From an uncultured Pelagibacteraceae bacterium (GTDB lineage: Bacteria > Pseudomonadota > Alphaproteobacteria > Pelagibacterales > Pelagibacteraceae): DNA of 64,000 nucleotides. Below are positions 46,830 to 55,223 of the stretch, piece after piece (position 1 is the stretch's first letter; the number at the start of each line of letters is the position of its first letter). Position numbers and translations under genes: made by a program. Under the pieces are notes generated by a model. It was given only the letters and a program-made list of their open reading frames with translations. It had not been told where the DNA came from and searched no databases. The DNA lies in assembly GCA_902576395.1 (NCBI GenBank), contig CACGVB010000002.1, positions 1 through 64,000 of the forward strand, given 5' to 3'.

Positions 46830-46944
46830 ACAGCTTATATTCTTTGAAAAAATAGGTGATAGAAATACTTCACGAGATGAAATACTTAAAAATTTGATAG
46901 CAGTTCTTGAAAAAAATGGTTTTAAAATAAAGAACAAAAAATAA
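46771..46944 (+). CDS. 57-residue basic hypothetical protein
   Basis: This ORF has the strong ribosome-binding site AAAGGAGAAATA directly before its ATG. The product has a basic N-terminal half (FLLRKKRKGRQ) and an amphipathic stretch DRNTSRDEILKNLIAVLEKNG. No family is recognised. The strong start signal and the clean stop 25 bases before the next gene support translation. It may be the second member of a coupled small-ORF pair. Confidence 0.5.
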   Translation: MKLIIQKIRDFLLRKKRKGRQLIFFEKIGDRNTSRDEILKNLIAVLEKNGFKIKNKK

Positions 46945-46969
46945 TATTTTTCCTATATGATAAGAAATT

Positions 46970-47437
46970 ATGAATAAATTTATTAAAAACCTTAAGAATG
47001 TTTCTGAAAAAATATATGATCAAATAGGTGGTACTGAAGAGAAACATATACAGGCTGCATTATCTATTGAGTTTGATAAATTAAAAATACCTCATTTAAG
47101 AGAGCCAAGTATTCAAATTTATTATGACGGGAATCCCTTAGGTTTTTTAGAGTTAGACTTTATTGTTTCACCTCATGATGATTTGGAGGAATACTTAATT
47201 ATTGAGATGAAACAAGCTTCTAAAATTGATGACTCAAACCGACATCAGCTAAAATCTCAATTAAGATCAGCCCCTTATAATAATCATGAAATAATTAAAA
47301 AAGTAACAAAAGGAATTCTTTTAAACTTTAAAAAAGTAGAAAAATACAAAGAAGGTACTAATGAAATACCTAGTGAAAAAATTGATCTGGAAATCTGGAC
47401 TTATAAAGAAGATAAATTAATAAAGGATGAAACATGA
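46970..47437 (+). CDS. GxxExxY family protein
   Basis: This 155-residue protein reads as the GxxExxY family: GGTEEKHIQAALSIEFDKLKIPHLREP, then IYYDGNPLGFLELDFIV, LIIEMKQASKIDDSNRHQLKSQL and KGILLNF. The core resembles a small PD-(D/E)XK-like fold, with Asp in LELDFIV and Glu-x-Lys in IEMKQA. The cellular function of the family is not established. It may belong with the nearby defence genes. A 22-residue ORF overlaps its stop as ATGA. Confidence 0.75.
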   Translation: MNKFIKNLKNVSEKIYDQIGGTEEKHIQAALSIEFDKLKIPHLREPSIQIYYDGNPLGFLELDFIVSPHDDLEEYLIIEMKQASKIDDSNRHQLKSQLRSAPYNNHEIIKKVTKGILLNFKKVEKYKEGTNEIPSEKIDLEIWTYKEDKLIKDET

Positions 47438-47502
47438 AGTACATTTTATTAGGTGCTGTTATCGCTTTTGCAATGTATTTGGGTGATAAATACATACTTT
47501 AA
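47434..47502 (+). CDS. possible 22-residue membrane microprotein
   Basis: This tiny ORF overlaps the GxxExxY stop codon as ATGA and has AAAGGA seven bases before its ATG. It reads MKYILLGAVIAFAMYLGDKY, a single membrane span with a charged C-terminal end. Single-span microproteins of this form are common in SAR11 genomes by my recollection, but expression is not shown here. Confidence 0.45.
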   Translation: MKYILLGAVIAFAMYLGDKYIL

Positions 47503-47556
47503 GGATACGTCAATTTTATACACAAAAATTTTAAATAATTTTGATATGGATGATTT

Positions 47557-48000
47557 ATGAGCGCTGAAGCAATAAGTTTTAATTGGAAATGTAAACATAC
47601 CTGGAGAAGAAGTGCCAAGAATACAGCTTGGTGTTTGTTAGGGTGTGCTATTGGTGATTTTGGAACGATATTATTTTTTCAATTAACTAAAATTCCATTC
47701 CCAGTTTTAAGTATTATGATTTTAGCAATAATAAATGGTTTGATTACAAGTGTAATTTTAGAGACATTTATTTTAATGAAACAAAATTTTACCTTTCAAA
47801 AAGCATTAAAGACTGCATTAGGCATGAGCTTTATTTCTATGATTAGTATGGAAGTTGCAATGAATATTACAGATTATGCATTAACAGGTGGTGCAATGCT
47901 TACTTGGTGGGTAGTACCAATAATGTTAGCAGTTGGATTTGTTACTCCTTGGCCTTACAATTATTGGAGACTTAAAAAACATAACCAAGCCTGTCATTAA
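47557..48000 (+). CDS. DUF4396 family membrane protein
   Basis: This 147-residue protein has four membrane segments, with the family's conserved ends: HTWRRSAKNTAWCLLGCAIGDF, MSFISMISMEVAMNITDYALTG, and the C-terminal WPYNYWRLKKHNQACH. The conserved Cys and His residues near both termini suggest metal binding, but the function of this family is not known. It stands alone, with a short intergenic region on the left, and the next ORF starts 22 bases on. Confidence 0.82.
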   Translation: MSAEAISFNWKCKHTWRRSAKNTAWCLLGCAIGDFGTILFFQLTKIPFPVLSIMILAIINGLITSVILETFILMKQNFTFQKALKTALGMSFISMISMEVAMNITDYALTGGAMLTWWVVPIMLAVGFVTPWPYNYWRLKKHNQACH

Positions 48001-48022
48001 ATTAATTAGCCAAAGGACTAAA

Positions 48023-48208
48023 ATGAGAATATTAAAAGAATTAGAAGATGCAAAATTAGTAATTGTTGATTTGGAAGTAAGATTAGGTGAAGAAGTTAGA
48101 AGTGCCCCAACTTTATGTGCAAAATATAAAGGTAAAATTATACCTCTTAATACTGCACATGATGTAAGACCAATATTAATGAAAGAAGAAAATTCAATAG
48201 AAAACTAA
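48023..48208 (+). CDS. 61-residue hypothetical protein
   Basis: This small soluble protein reads MRILKELEDAKLVIVDLEV and continues with YKGKIIPLNTAHDVRPILM. The ATG at 48023 is preceded by AAAGGACTAAA, a good ribosome-binding site. The in-frame start at 47933 lies inside the DUF4396 gene and is rejected. No family is recognised. It precedes the DUF4149-like gene by three bases, so the two may be cotranscribed. Confidence 0.6.
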   Translation: MRILKELEDAKLVIVDLEVRLGEEVRSAPTLCAKYKGKIIPLNTAHDVRPILMKEENSIEN

Positions 48209-48211
48209 ATT

Positions 48212-48601
48212 ATGATTGAGCAGACTAGTATTTATTTGACATCAATGATTTTAGGAATAATGTTATTTTTTTCATTTGTTATTGCTCCAGTAGTGTTTAC
48301 TACATTAGATGAAGATAATGCTCGAAAGTTCATAAGAAAAATATTCCCATTTTACTATAATGTAAATTTAGGCTTGAGTTTAATTGTTCTATTAACTTTT
48401 TTATTCATAAGTAAATTAGGAATTGATTTTTACTTAATTCTGGCAATCACACTTTTATTTGCTACCTCAAATTACTTATTAATGCCTTTGATTAATAAAT
48501 ATAGAGATGAAAAGCAGGATAAAAAATTTAAATATTCACACTTTATATCTGTTGCGATTAATTTTGTTCAAATGTTATTCTTAGTAGTTATGTTAATTTA
48601 A
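48212..48601 (+). CDS. DUF4149/TMEM205-like membrane protein
   Basis: This 129-residue protein has four membrane spans. The N-terminal MILGIMLFFSFVIAPVVFTTLD and the central KIFPFYYNVNLGLSL fit the DUF4149 (TMEM205-like) family of unknown function. It ends as TAATG with the next gene. Assignment by pattern only. Confidence 0.72.
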   Translation: MIEQTSIYLTSMILGIMLFFSFVIAPVVFTTLDEDNARKFIRKIFPFYYNVNLGLSLIVLLTFLFISKLGIDFYLILAITLLFATSNYLLMPLINKYRDEKQDKKFKYSHFISVAINFVQMLFLVVMLI

Positions 48602-49383
48602 TGAACAAATTATCTTCAAAAGAATTAGATTTATATTCTAATCAAATTCTTGAAGATTATGATGCAAAAAAACCCAGCCAAATATTTAAAAATAAAGTAA
48701 AGGTAAGCAACGAGGATGCTTTACTTATACAAAATAAAGTAACTGAATTAAGAGTATCCAGAGGCGAGGAAATCATCGGTTATAAAATAGGCTGTATTTC
48801 AAAAGATACTCAAAAAAATATGGGTTTTACTCATCCAGCAAGTGGTTATCTATGGAAAAGTGAACTTCATCAAACTGATGTGGAACTTAATAAAAAAGAT
48901 TATTCTAATCCTGCAATGGAAGCCGAATTTGGGATTACACTTAATAGAGATATTAATCCTGATTTAGTATCTTTTGATTATATATTAGAGTCTGTTCAAT
49001 CGATTTATGCCTTAATAGAAATACATAATTTAGTATTTAATGGAGATCCTCCAAATGGTGCAGAGCTTTTAGCTAATAATGCAATTCATGCTGGAGTTAT
49101 TTTAGGTCCAGAAAATATGGTTCCAAACAACAATGAAATTACAGATCTTAAACTTGTTTATAACAATGAAGTAGTTGATAAATGGATAGATAAAAAATGG
49201 CCTTTTGATATGCTTGGAGATGTAGAGTGGCTAGTAAAAGATAAAGCAAAAACAAATAATATTTTAAAAAAAAATGATTTAATTTTAACTGGTGCTTATG
49301 GCTTCCCAGTGCCAATAAAAGAAAAGAAATATATTGAGGTTATGTCATCTGCTTTTGGTAATATCAAATCAACATTTATTTAG
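48601..49383 (+). CDS. 2-oxopent-4-enoate hydratase-like (MhpD/FAH family)
   Basis: This 260-residue protein resembles 2-keto-4-pentenoate hydratases and 4-oxalocrotonate decarboxylases. Visible blocks are GYKIGCISKDTQKNMG, MEAEFGITLNRDI with the metal-binding glutamates, and ALIEIHNLVFNGDPPNGAELLANNAIHAG. The enzymes hydrate 2-hydroxydienoates in meta-cleavage pathways, but no other such genes lie nearby. Its role here may be in another acid's degradation. It starts on the last base of the upstream stop. Confidence 0.78.
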   Translation: MNKLSSKELDLYSNQILEDYDAKKPSQIFKNKVKVSNEDALLIQNKVTELRVSRGEEIIGYKIGCISKDTQKNMGFTHPASGYLWKSELHQTDVELNKKDYSNPAMEAEFGITLNRDINPDLVSFDYILESVQSIYALIEIHNLVFNGDPPNGAELLANNAIHAGVILGPENMVPNNNEITDLKLVYNNEVVDKWIDKKWPFDMLGDVEWLVKDKAKTNNILKKNDLILTGAYGFPVPIKEKKYIEVMSSAFGNIKSTFI

Positions 49384-49406
49384 AATAAATTTGGGAAGAA
49401 TTATTA

Positions 49407-50105
49407 ATGATTTATTTAAATAAAATATCTCGTAAACTTATTTTACTGCAAAGAAATGAATTATTATCAAATACACAAAAATATCTGAGGAAAAGATTTG
49501 GAAGATACATTTTTACAAATTTTTTAATTCATTATTTTCAAAAAAATGACTTACAAATATTAACAGAAGAGTTATTTAAACAAGAATTTAAAACGTTTGA
49601 AAAATATTTACCTTCAAATGTTGAAAATATTATGGATATTGGATGCGGATTGGGAGTTGTAGGTATTTTTCTAAATCAAAAATATCAAAATAATCCTAAT
49701 TTTTATTTATTAGATAAGAATACAGTAGATACCAAAATTAAATATGGATTTAGTAAAGATTATGAAAGCTATAATGACTTAAATGAAACAAGAAATATCT
49801 TATTAAAAAATGGATTTTCAAAAGAACAGATTTATATGAAAAATGTTGATCAAGAGATAACGATAGATAATAAAATCAATTTAGTTATATCACTTAAATC
49901 AATGGGATATCATTACCCTATAGAAAATTATATCGATCTTATTAAAAAAACGTGTAGCACTGAAACAGTATTCATTTTTGATGTTTTTGAGCAAAAATAT
50001 AGCTTAAGTGATGTTAAAAAATATTTTAATGAAGCTAAAATAATTTATCAGGAAAACGGCTTACATTCATTGAAAAGACTTTATTGTTCTGGATTATATT
50101 TATAA
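49407..50105 (+). CDS. class I SAM-dependent methyltransferase-like protein
   Basis: This 232-residue protein has a Rossmann SAM-binding motif, ENIMDIGCGLGVVGIFL, near residue 75, followed by an acidic strand end FYLLDKN. The C-terminal part has strands LVISLKSMGYHYP and VFIFDVFEQK. The substrate is unknown. It is similar in type to methyltransferases of small molecules in polysaccharide pathways. It lies 23 bases after the hydratase gene on the same strand. Confidence 0.68.
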   Translation: MIYLNKISRKLILLQRNELLSNTQKYLRKRFGRYIFTNFLIHYFQKNDLQILTEELFKQEFKTFEKYLPSNVENIMDIGCGLGVVGIFLNQKYQNNPNFYLLDKNTVDTKIKYGFSKDYESYNDLNETRNILLKNGFSKEQIYMKNVDQEITIDNKINLVISLKSMGYHYPIENYIDLIKKTCSTETVFIFDVFEQKYSLSDVKKYFNEAKIIYQENGLHSLKRLYCSGLYL

Positions 50106-50181
50106 AATAATTTAGATTTTTTGTTTACATTTTAATTAATTATTGGCAGATTTCATTTATAAACTAAAAAGGAAACTGTAC

Positions 50182-51186
50182 ATGTATGTTACTACAATAG
50201 GTGTGATTGGCTTAGGAAATGCTGGTGCTCCAATTTTAAATAATTTATATAATTCAAAAAAGTATAAACTCTTAGCTTTTGATATTGATAAAAATAAACT
50301 CAATGATACACCACAGGAAGTTACTAAGGCAAATTCTATTAGAGATCTTGCTACAAAGTGCAATGTAGTTTTAACTTGTTTGCCAAAACCAGAGCATGTT
50401 TTAAAGGCTGTTGATGGTGCAGACGGTTTATTGAGAAATGCGTCTTCTAGTATGGTTTGGATAGACACATCCACTACTGACTTCAAACAAACACAAAAAT
50501 TAGCTGAAAAAGCAAAAACTTATGGTGTTTCAATGTTAGAAGCTACTCTTACTGGAGGTGTGCATGCTTTACAAAACAATAATATGGTTTGTTTAGCTGG
50601 AGGTGATAACGAAATTTTTAAAAAATGGAAAAAAGTTTTACAAGATGCAATTGGTGAAGTTGTTGTTTTATGTGGAGATGTAGGGGCAGGAGCTATTGCA
50701 AAAGTTGTTTCAAATATGCTTGCATTTACAAATATGGTTGCAGCATCTGAATGTATGATGATTGCTAAAAGAGCAGGATTAGATTTAGAGAGTTTTTTTG
50801 ATGCTATTAGAGTTTCAGCTGGAAATTCTTTTGCCTGGGAAACAGTCGTACCTCATATTTTCAATCAAAAATATGAGACTGGATTTACAATGGATTTGGC
50901 ATGTAAAGATATGAACCTAAGTTATTTACTTGGCCAGCATTTAAATGTTCCATTAGATTTACATATGGAAGTTAAGAAGAAAATGGATCAGGCAAGAGTT
51001 CAATATGGAGATAATGAGGGATGTTATGTTTATCCACGTATTCTAGAAGATCAGCTTGGTGAGCCATTATCCTTAAAAGGATGGGATAATTGGGGTTATG
51101 ATATTAAAGTTGTGGATGGATCAATCGTTGTAAAACATAAAAACAGACCTATTTCAAAACATCATCAATATAATTCTAAAAATTAA
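50182..51186 (+). CDS. 3-hydroxyisobutyrate dehydrogenase family oxidoreductase
   Basis: This 334-residue beta-hydroxyacid dehydrogenase has the NAD(P) motif GVIGLGNAGAPIL, VWIDTSTTDF, EATLTGGVHALQNNNM, and the catalytic lysine region GAGAIAKVVSNMLAFTNM. Substrates in this family include 3-hydroxyisobutyrate, tartronate semialdehyde and glyoxylate. The ATG at 50182 has AAAGGAAAC upstream; an earlier in-frame TTG (50143) adds only an unconserved tail. It is monocistronic. Confidence 0.86.
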   Translation: MYVTTIGVIGLGNAGAPILNNLYNSKKYKLLAFDIDKNKLNDTPQEVTKANSIRDLATKCNVVLTCLPKPEHVLKAVDGADGLLRNASSSMVWIDTSTTDFKQTQKLAEKAKTYGVSMLEATLTGGVHALQNNNMVCLAGGDNEIFKKWKKVLQDAIGEVVVLCGDVGAGAIAKVVSNMLAFTNMVAASECMMIAKRAGLDLESFFDAIRVSAGNSFAWETVVPHIFNQKYETGFTMDLACKDMNLSYLLGQHLNVPLDLHMEVKKKMDQARVQYGDNEGCYVYPRILEDQLGEPLSLKGWDNWGYDIKVVDGSIVVKHKNRPISKHHQYNSKN

Positions 51187-51241
51187 TTAGAATTTTTTAA
51201 CTTTATATAGACTAAAATTAATAGTTTTGATATTTTTAATA

Positions 51242-53017
51242 GTGATCAAAAAATATTTAATTTTTCTTCTCCCATTAATTTTCATTCTTATTATTGGTTG
51301 CGGTACTCAAGTTCCAACAAAAACAAAAGTCAAAACCAAAACAATAAAAGGAGATGAAAAAAAAGTATTCTTAGAGGAAAAAGCTGAGAAAATTAGTGAA
51401 AAACTAATCTTTAATAAATATTCAGAGGGAAATTATTTTTCATTTGAATTTAAACACAGAGAGCAATTTAGAGTCCCAGAAGTAATTATGAGAGAGGATA
51501 TAGCAAGAAAATATATCACAAGAAAGAAACAAGCCACAATGATACATAATCCTTTAGGTGAAGTTACTGGTTCAATATTTGCCATGGGCATGATTGAAGC
51601 ATGGTGTTTAGCAGAGTTGGCAGCAAAAGCTTTACCTGGAAAACAAAAGAATATTTATCTAGACAAGTGTAAAGAAAGATACATTGGCACCAAAACTAAA
51701 ACAACTGAGGACAAAATTGTAAAAAAAATTTTAAAGTTCACAGGAAATTATAAACAGGCATATCAAGATTCCTCAGAAAAAATATTTTATGAATTTCCAA
51801 AATTCCCAGGTCAAGTGTTTGATCTTAATTATAAATATAATACTAAATGTATAAATAATAAGTTTGAAGAGTTTAATTGTGGAAAAACATATTATTTGAG
51901 ATCAAAAAACTTAATTAATGAATATCTTGCTCTTAACCAAAGTAAAAAAGTGAATTATCCAATAACTGTGAAAGTTATGACAAATAATAATAATCAAATT
52001 TTATCTTTTCAAAAAAGTGAAGTTGAATTTATAGTTGTGGAAACACTTGAAGAAATTGAACTTAAGAGATTGGCTGCAATCAAAAAAGAGGAAGAAAGAA
52101 AAAAAAGAGAATTAATAGAGGAAAAAGAGAGAAAAGAACGAGAGAGAATAGCCAAGCTTCAAAAAGAAGAGGATGAGAGAAAAAGAAAAGAGAGACAAAA
52201 AAAATTAGAAAAAGAGAGAAAAGAAAGAGAAAGAATAGCTAAGATAGAAGAAGAAAAAGAGAGAAAAAGAAAACAAAAGGAATTAGAGGAGCTTTATAAA
52301 CCAACGATCGCATGGAATGGAACTGGTTTTTTTGTTAGTCCAAATGGACATATAGTAACAAATAATCATGTGATCCATGACACAACAGTAACAAAGGTTA
52401 GTGGTAAATGTGATGTAGTAAACGCATATTTAGATAATAAAAAATTTGAAGCAGATATTTTATCTCAAGATCCATTAAATGATTTGGCTTTATTAAAAGT
52501 AAAAGATAACTTTAAAATAGATTCTTATGCAAAGTTTAAGTCTGACGAACCACAATTAGGTGAAAAAATTTCAACTCTTGGTTATCCATTCGGCAAAGCA
52601 ATAAGTTCTAAAATTAAAATAACTAGTGGTGTTGTGAGTTCTTTATCAGGATTAGGAGATGAATTTACTAGAATTCAGATTGATGCTGCTTTACAACCGG
52701 GAAATAGTGGAGGACCAATATATGATTCTTCAGGAAATGTTATTGGTGTTGCAGTTGCAAAAGCAGGTATATTTTACTTTTTAAAATCTTATGGTGTATT
52801 GCCAGAAAATATGAATTTTGGCATTAAATCATCTGTCGTCAAATCCTTTCTTCAAGCAAATAATGTTAATTACAAAACATCTTTAAAAAGTAGTCCTATT
52901 AGCACTGTAGAAATAGCAAAGATTGGAACAAAACACACTCTCTACTTAGAATGTTTAATTAGAAAAGACAAATTAGCAAAAATTAATAAAGAAATTAATA
53001 ACAGAGAAAATAATTAA
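51242..53017 (+). CDS. trypsin-like serine protease lipoprotein with charged coiled coil
   Basis: This protein of about 591 residues has an N-terminal lipoprotein signal (LPLIFILIIGCG, lipobox LIIGC), a middle domain, a long Lys/Glu/Arg coiled coil (about residues 280-355), then an S1C/DegP-type protease domain. Catalytic residues are His in TNNHVIHD, Asp in DPLNDLALLKV and Ser in QPGNSGGPI. There is no PDZ domain after the protease domain, unlike typical DegP. I chose GTG at 51242 because it precedes the hydrophobic signal closely. A TTG at 51227 is possible. A role in envelope protein quality control is inferred. Confidence 0.82.
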   Translation: MIKKYLIFLLPLIFILIIGCGTQVPTKTKVKTKTIKGDEKKVFLEEKAEKISEKLIFNKYSEGNYFSFEFKHREQFRVPEVIMREDIARKYITRKKQATMIHNPLGEVTGSIFAMGMIEAWCLAELAAKALPGKQKNIYLDKCKERYIGTKTKTTEDKIVKKILKFTGNYKQAYQDSSEKIFYEFPKFPGQVFDLNYKYNTKCINNKFEEFNCGKTYYLRSKNLINEYLALNQSKKVNYPITVKVMTNNNNQILSFQKSEVEFIVVETLEEIELKRLAAIKKEEERKKRELIEEKERKERERIAKLQKEEDERKRKERQKKLEKERKERERIAKIEEEKERKRKQKELEELYKPTIAWNGTGFFVSPNGHIVTNNHVIHDTTVTKVSGKCDVVNAYLDNKKFEADILSQDPLNDLALLKVKDNFKIDSYAKFKSDEPQLGEKISTLGYPFGKAISSKIKITSGVVSSLSGLGDEFTRIQIDAALQPGNSGGPIYDSSGNVIGVAVAKAGIFYFLKSYGVLPENMNFGIKSSVVKSFLQANNVNYKTSLKSSPISTVEIAKIGTKHTLYLECLIRKDKLAKINKEINNRENN

Positions 53018-53025
53018 TCTTTAAT

Positions 53026-53065
53026 GTCCTTGTGGTGAAATTGGTAGACACGAAGGACTTAAAAT
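53026..53065 (+). pseudogene. 5'-half copy of tRNA-Leu(UAA), left boundary of putative islet
   Basis: Forty bases match the 5' half of the intact tRNA-Leu(UAA) at 58138 with three differences (37/40 by eye), from the first acceptor base through the anticodon loop. After the loop the match stops and a T-run follows. No 3' half is present nearby. The breakpoint in the anticodon loop is typical of tRNA-targeting recombination. This fragment and the intact tRNA form a 5.1-kb direct-repeat pair. Confidence 0.8.
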
Positions 53066-53086
53066 ATTTTTTTAGAAAAAGTTAAC

Positions 53087-53950
53087 TTATTTATCTTTCA
53101 CGGAAATTAATTCTGGATACTTATCAAATAAAATTTCAGCAGGTCTCTCTCCAGACCTTAATGGATCAATCAGCATTACTTGGCTAGGCATAATATTAGT
53201 TAAATTGCAATCTGTACCAAAAAGTTCAAAATAATTAAGTATATCTGAATACCATCTCACTTCAGCTTCCTTTGGTGAAGTTACTTCAAATGCAACTTTA
53301 TTTTTACCAAAGTGTTCGAGCACCCCAGTTAGTACATCTGACTTACTATCATGAAGTTCAATTTCTTCATGATCAATAAGCATTGAAAATGCTCCATATT
53401 CAAAAAAAGGTTCAGCGCTTTCAACAATTTGTTTTAATGTTGCAGGAGAATTTTTTTTTGTTTTGTCCCATCCACTTTCTGGATGATGTTCATAAATTAT
53501 ATTCATTCCATTTTTAATCGCAAGATTGCACCAAGATTTAATTTGATTTTCAGGGATGTCTCCAAATGTATTCATGAATTCCATTGCAGAAAATCCTAAA
53601 TCTGCCGCAACATCAATTGCTTCATTTACTTTTCCCTTTTTAAAAGCTTTTATAAAATAACCATGATCCAAGTAAGGCTCTATCGAGTGTTTTTTGTAAA
53701 GATCATTTTTACGTTCCAACCATTCCTTTGGATGTCCCAGAACTTGCATTGTTGCAATTTTAACATGGTCAATCCTGTTACCAGCAACCTCTAGAAAGTC
53801 TTCTAATTCACGAAGTCCCATTCTTTCGTGGTACCAAGGGCCTTCATCAAAACCCACATCTTTCAACCATAGTTGTGATTTAGTTCTGGGCTTAGGTTCT
53901 ATAGCATTTAAATCAAATACTTTTGATATCGAATTTTTTGTTTTAGACAT
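53087..53950 (-). CDS. sugar phosphate isomerase/epimerase-like TIM-barrel protein
   Basis: This 287-residue xylose isomerase-like TIM-barrel protein has strands VDHVKIATMQVLG-like and metal-ligand positions in IYEHHPESGW (Glu/His) and SMLIDHEEIELH (Asp/His). Family members isomerise or epimerise sugars, inosose and related polyols. I prefer the ATG at 53950; a TTG 24 bases upstream is in frame but less likely. It lies divergent from the tripartite transporter genes, inside the putative tRNA-bounded islet, and may process the transported substrate. Confidence 0.72.
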   Translation of the reverse strand: MSKTKNSISKVFDLNAIEPKPRTKSQLWLKDVGFDEGPWYHERMGLRELEDFLEVAGNRIDHVKIATMQVLGHPKEWLERKNDLYKKHSIEPYLDHGYFIKAFKKGKVNEAIDVAADLGFSAMEFMNTFGDIPENQIKSWCNLAIKNGMNIIYEHHPESGWDKTKKNSPATLKQIVESAEPFFEYGAFSMLIDHEEIELHDSKSDVLTGVLEHFGKNKVAFEVTSPKEAEVRWYSDILNYFELFGTDCNLTNIMPSQVMLIDPLRSGERPAEILFDKYPELISVKDK

Positions 53951-54040
53951 GTTTTTTGCTTTTATATTAGTCAAATAGATAAATTTCTAACTAAATTCGT
54001 CATTTTCAAAGTTCTTGAGGATGTAAAAAAATATAATTAG

Positions 54041-54070
54041 TTGAAAGACCCATAATGAACACGTTATACT
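54041..54070 (+). promoter_or_regulatory. sigma-70-type promoter for the tctC transporter gene
   Basis: TTGAAA at 54041-54046 and TATACT at 54065-54070, with an 18-base spacer, fit a sigma-70 promoter. The tctC ATG is 32 bases further on and has a very strong GGGGGG ribosome-binding site. Confidence 0.55.
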
Positions 54071-54101
54071 ATCTATAACAATATTCTCAAGGGGGGAAAT
54101 T

Positions 54102-55175
54102 ATGCGTAAAATTCTAATATTAATATTAATGTCGTTATTTTCGTTTGTATCTATTGGAAATGCAGATGTGAATTTCGCAGGCAAAACAGTTACATGGGTT
54201 GTGCCATTTAAAGAAGGTGGTGGTACGAGTAGATTTGCAAGATTTATTCAACCTTTCTTAAAAAAATATTTACCTGGAAATCCTGATGTCCAAATCATGC
54301 ACATACCAGGAGGTGGAGCCATTAAAGGTTCAAATTATTTTGAAAAAAATGCAAAAGCAGATGGAACTTTTATTTTTGGATGCTCAACTTCAGTTATAGT
54401 TAATGTTGCGACTGGAAATCCACTTGTTAAATATAATCTTAGTGAATACCGACCAGTAGTTCTGCTACCGCAAAATACTCATTGGTTCACACGTTCAGAT
54501 TTAGCTGAGCCTCACGATCTATCAAAAATTAAAGAAAGAAAATTGGTTCTCTATGCATTGAAAACTCCTGCATCTGCAGATTTATTTCACATATGGATTT
54601 ATGAGAAACTTGGAATCAAAGGAGCTAAACCTATACCTGGTCTTTCATCTTCAGGAGGTTATCAAGCATTCCTAAGAGGTGAAATTCATCTAAGTTCACA
54701 TGGTGCAGCGAATTATGTAAAAAAAGTTAAGCCTGAAATAGAAAAAGGAAAAGTTGTAGATTTAATGACATTAGGAATTATTGGAGCTGACGGTTCAGTT
54801 TCTAGAAATCCTTTGGCACCTAATGCACCTACATTTCCTGAAATGTATGAGAAGGTAAATGGTAAAAAACTTGAAGGTGATGACTTAGAAGCATACTATG
54901 CAATAGGTGCTGCATGGTCTCAAGCATCTAAAGCAATGATGCTTCCAGCAGATGCATCCGATGAAATAGTAAAAGCATACAGAGATGCAGCTATTAAAAT
55001 GACAAATGACCCAGAGTTTAAGGCTAAAGCTGTAAAAGCTCTTGGACCATTTCCATTAATCATAGGAGAAGAAGCTGGTGAAATTATTAAAAAGGCTGCA
55101 GTATTCTCTGATACTACTAAAAAGCAATTAAATGCAGCTCTAAAGAAACATAAATTCACATATAGAGTTCAATAG
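54102..55175 (+). CDS. tripartite tricarboxylate transporter, substrate-binding protein (TctC type)
   Basis: This is a 357-residue periplasmic solute-binding protein. A signal peptide (LILILMSLFSFVSIGNA) is followed by VTWVVPFKEGGGTSRFARF, the TctC opening that contacts a carboxylate, and IMHIPGGGAIKGSNYFEK. TctC receptors bind di- or tricarboxylates, aromatic acids or similar molecules; the ligand here is unknown. It has its own promoter and a GGGGGG ribosome-binding site. A hairpin terminator directly after the gene separates it from the tctA fusion. Confidence 0.86.
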   Translation: MRKILILILMSLFSFVSIGNADVNFAGKTVTWVVPFKEGGGTSRFARFIQPFLKKYLPGNPDVQIMHIPGGGAIKGSNYFEKNAKADGTFIFGCSTSVIVNVATGNPLVKYNLSEYRPVVLLPQNTHWFTRSDLAEPHDLSKIKERKLVLYALKTPASADLFHIWIYEKLGIKGAKPIPGLSSSGGYQAFLRGEIHLSSHGAANYVKKVKPEIEKGKVVDLMTLGIIGADGSVSRNPLAPNAPTFPEMYEKVNGKKLEGDDLEAYYAIGAAWSQASKAMMLPADASDEIVKAYRDAAIKMTNDPEFKAKAVKALGPFPLIIGEEAGEIIKKAAVFSDTTKKQLNAALKKHKFTYRVQ

Positions 55176-55193
55176 AACAAATAAAAAAAAACT

Positions 55194-55223
55194 GCTGCTA
55201 GCTATTAGCTAGCAGCTTTTTTT
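55194..55223 (+). terminator. intrinsic terminator ending at the tctA start codon
   Basis: GCTGCTAGCT, a three-base loop and AGCTAGCAGC make a perfect 10-bp stem followed by seven T residues. The next base begins the ATG of the TctA-TctB gene. An A-run precedes the stem, so it could act on both strands. It leaves the downstream gene without a Shine-Dalgarno, and suggests attenuated transcription of the membrane subunits relative to the abundant binding protein. Confidence 0.75.

Noticed and set aside
37282-46969. Prophage or CRISPR array in the accessory region
   Set aside because: No integrase, capsid, terminase or portal genes, and no regularly spaced repeats were seen. The genes read as a defence island and small accessory genes.
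47933-48022. N-terminal extension of the 61-residue protein
   Set aside because: It overlaps the DUF4396 gene by about 70 bases in another frame. The ATG at 48023 has a ribosome-binding site of its own.
53026-53100. Second complete tRNA-Leu gene
   Set aside because: Only the 5' half matches. After the anticodon loop the sequence becomes a T-run and AT-rich DNA with no variable arm, T-arm or acceptor 3' strand.
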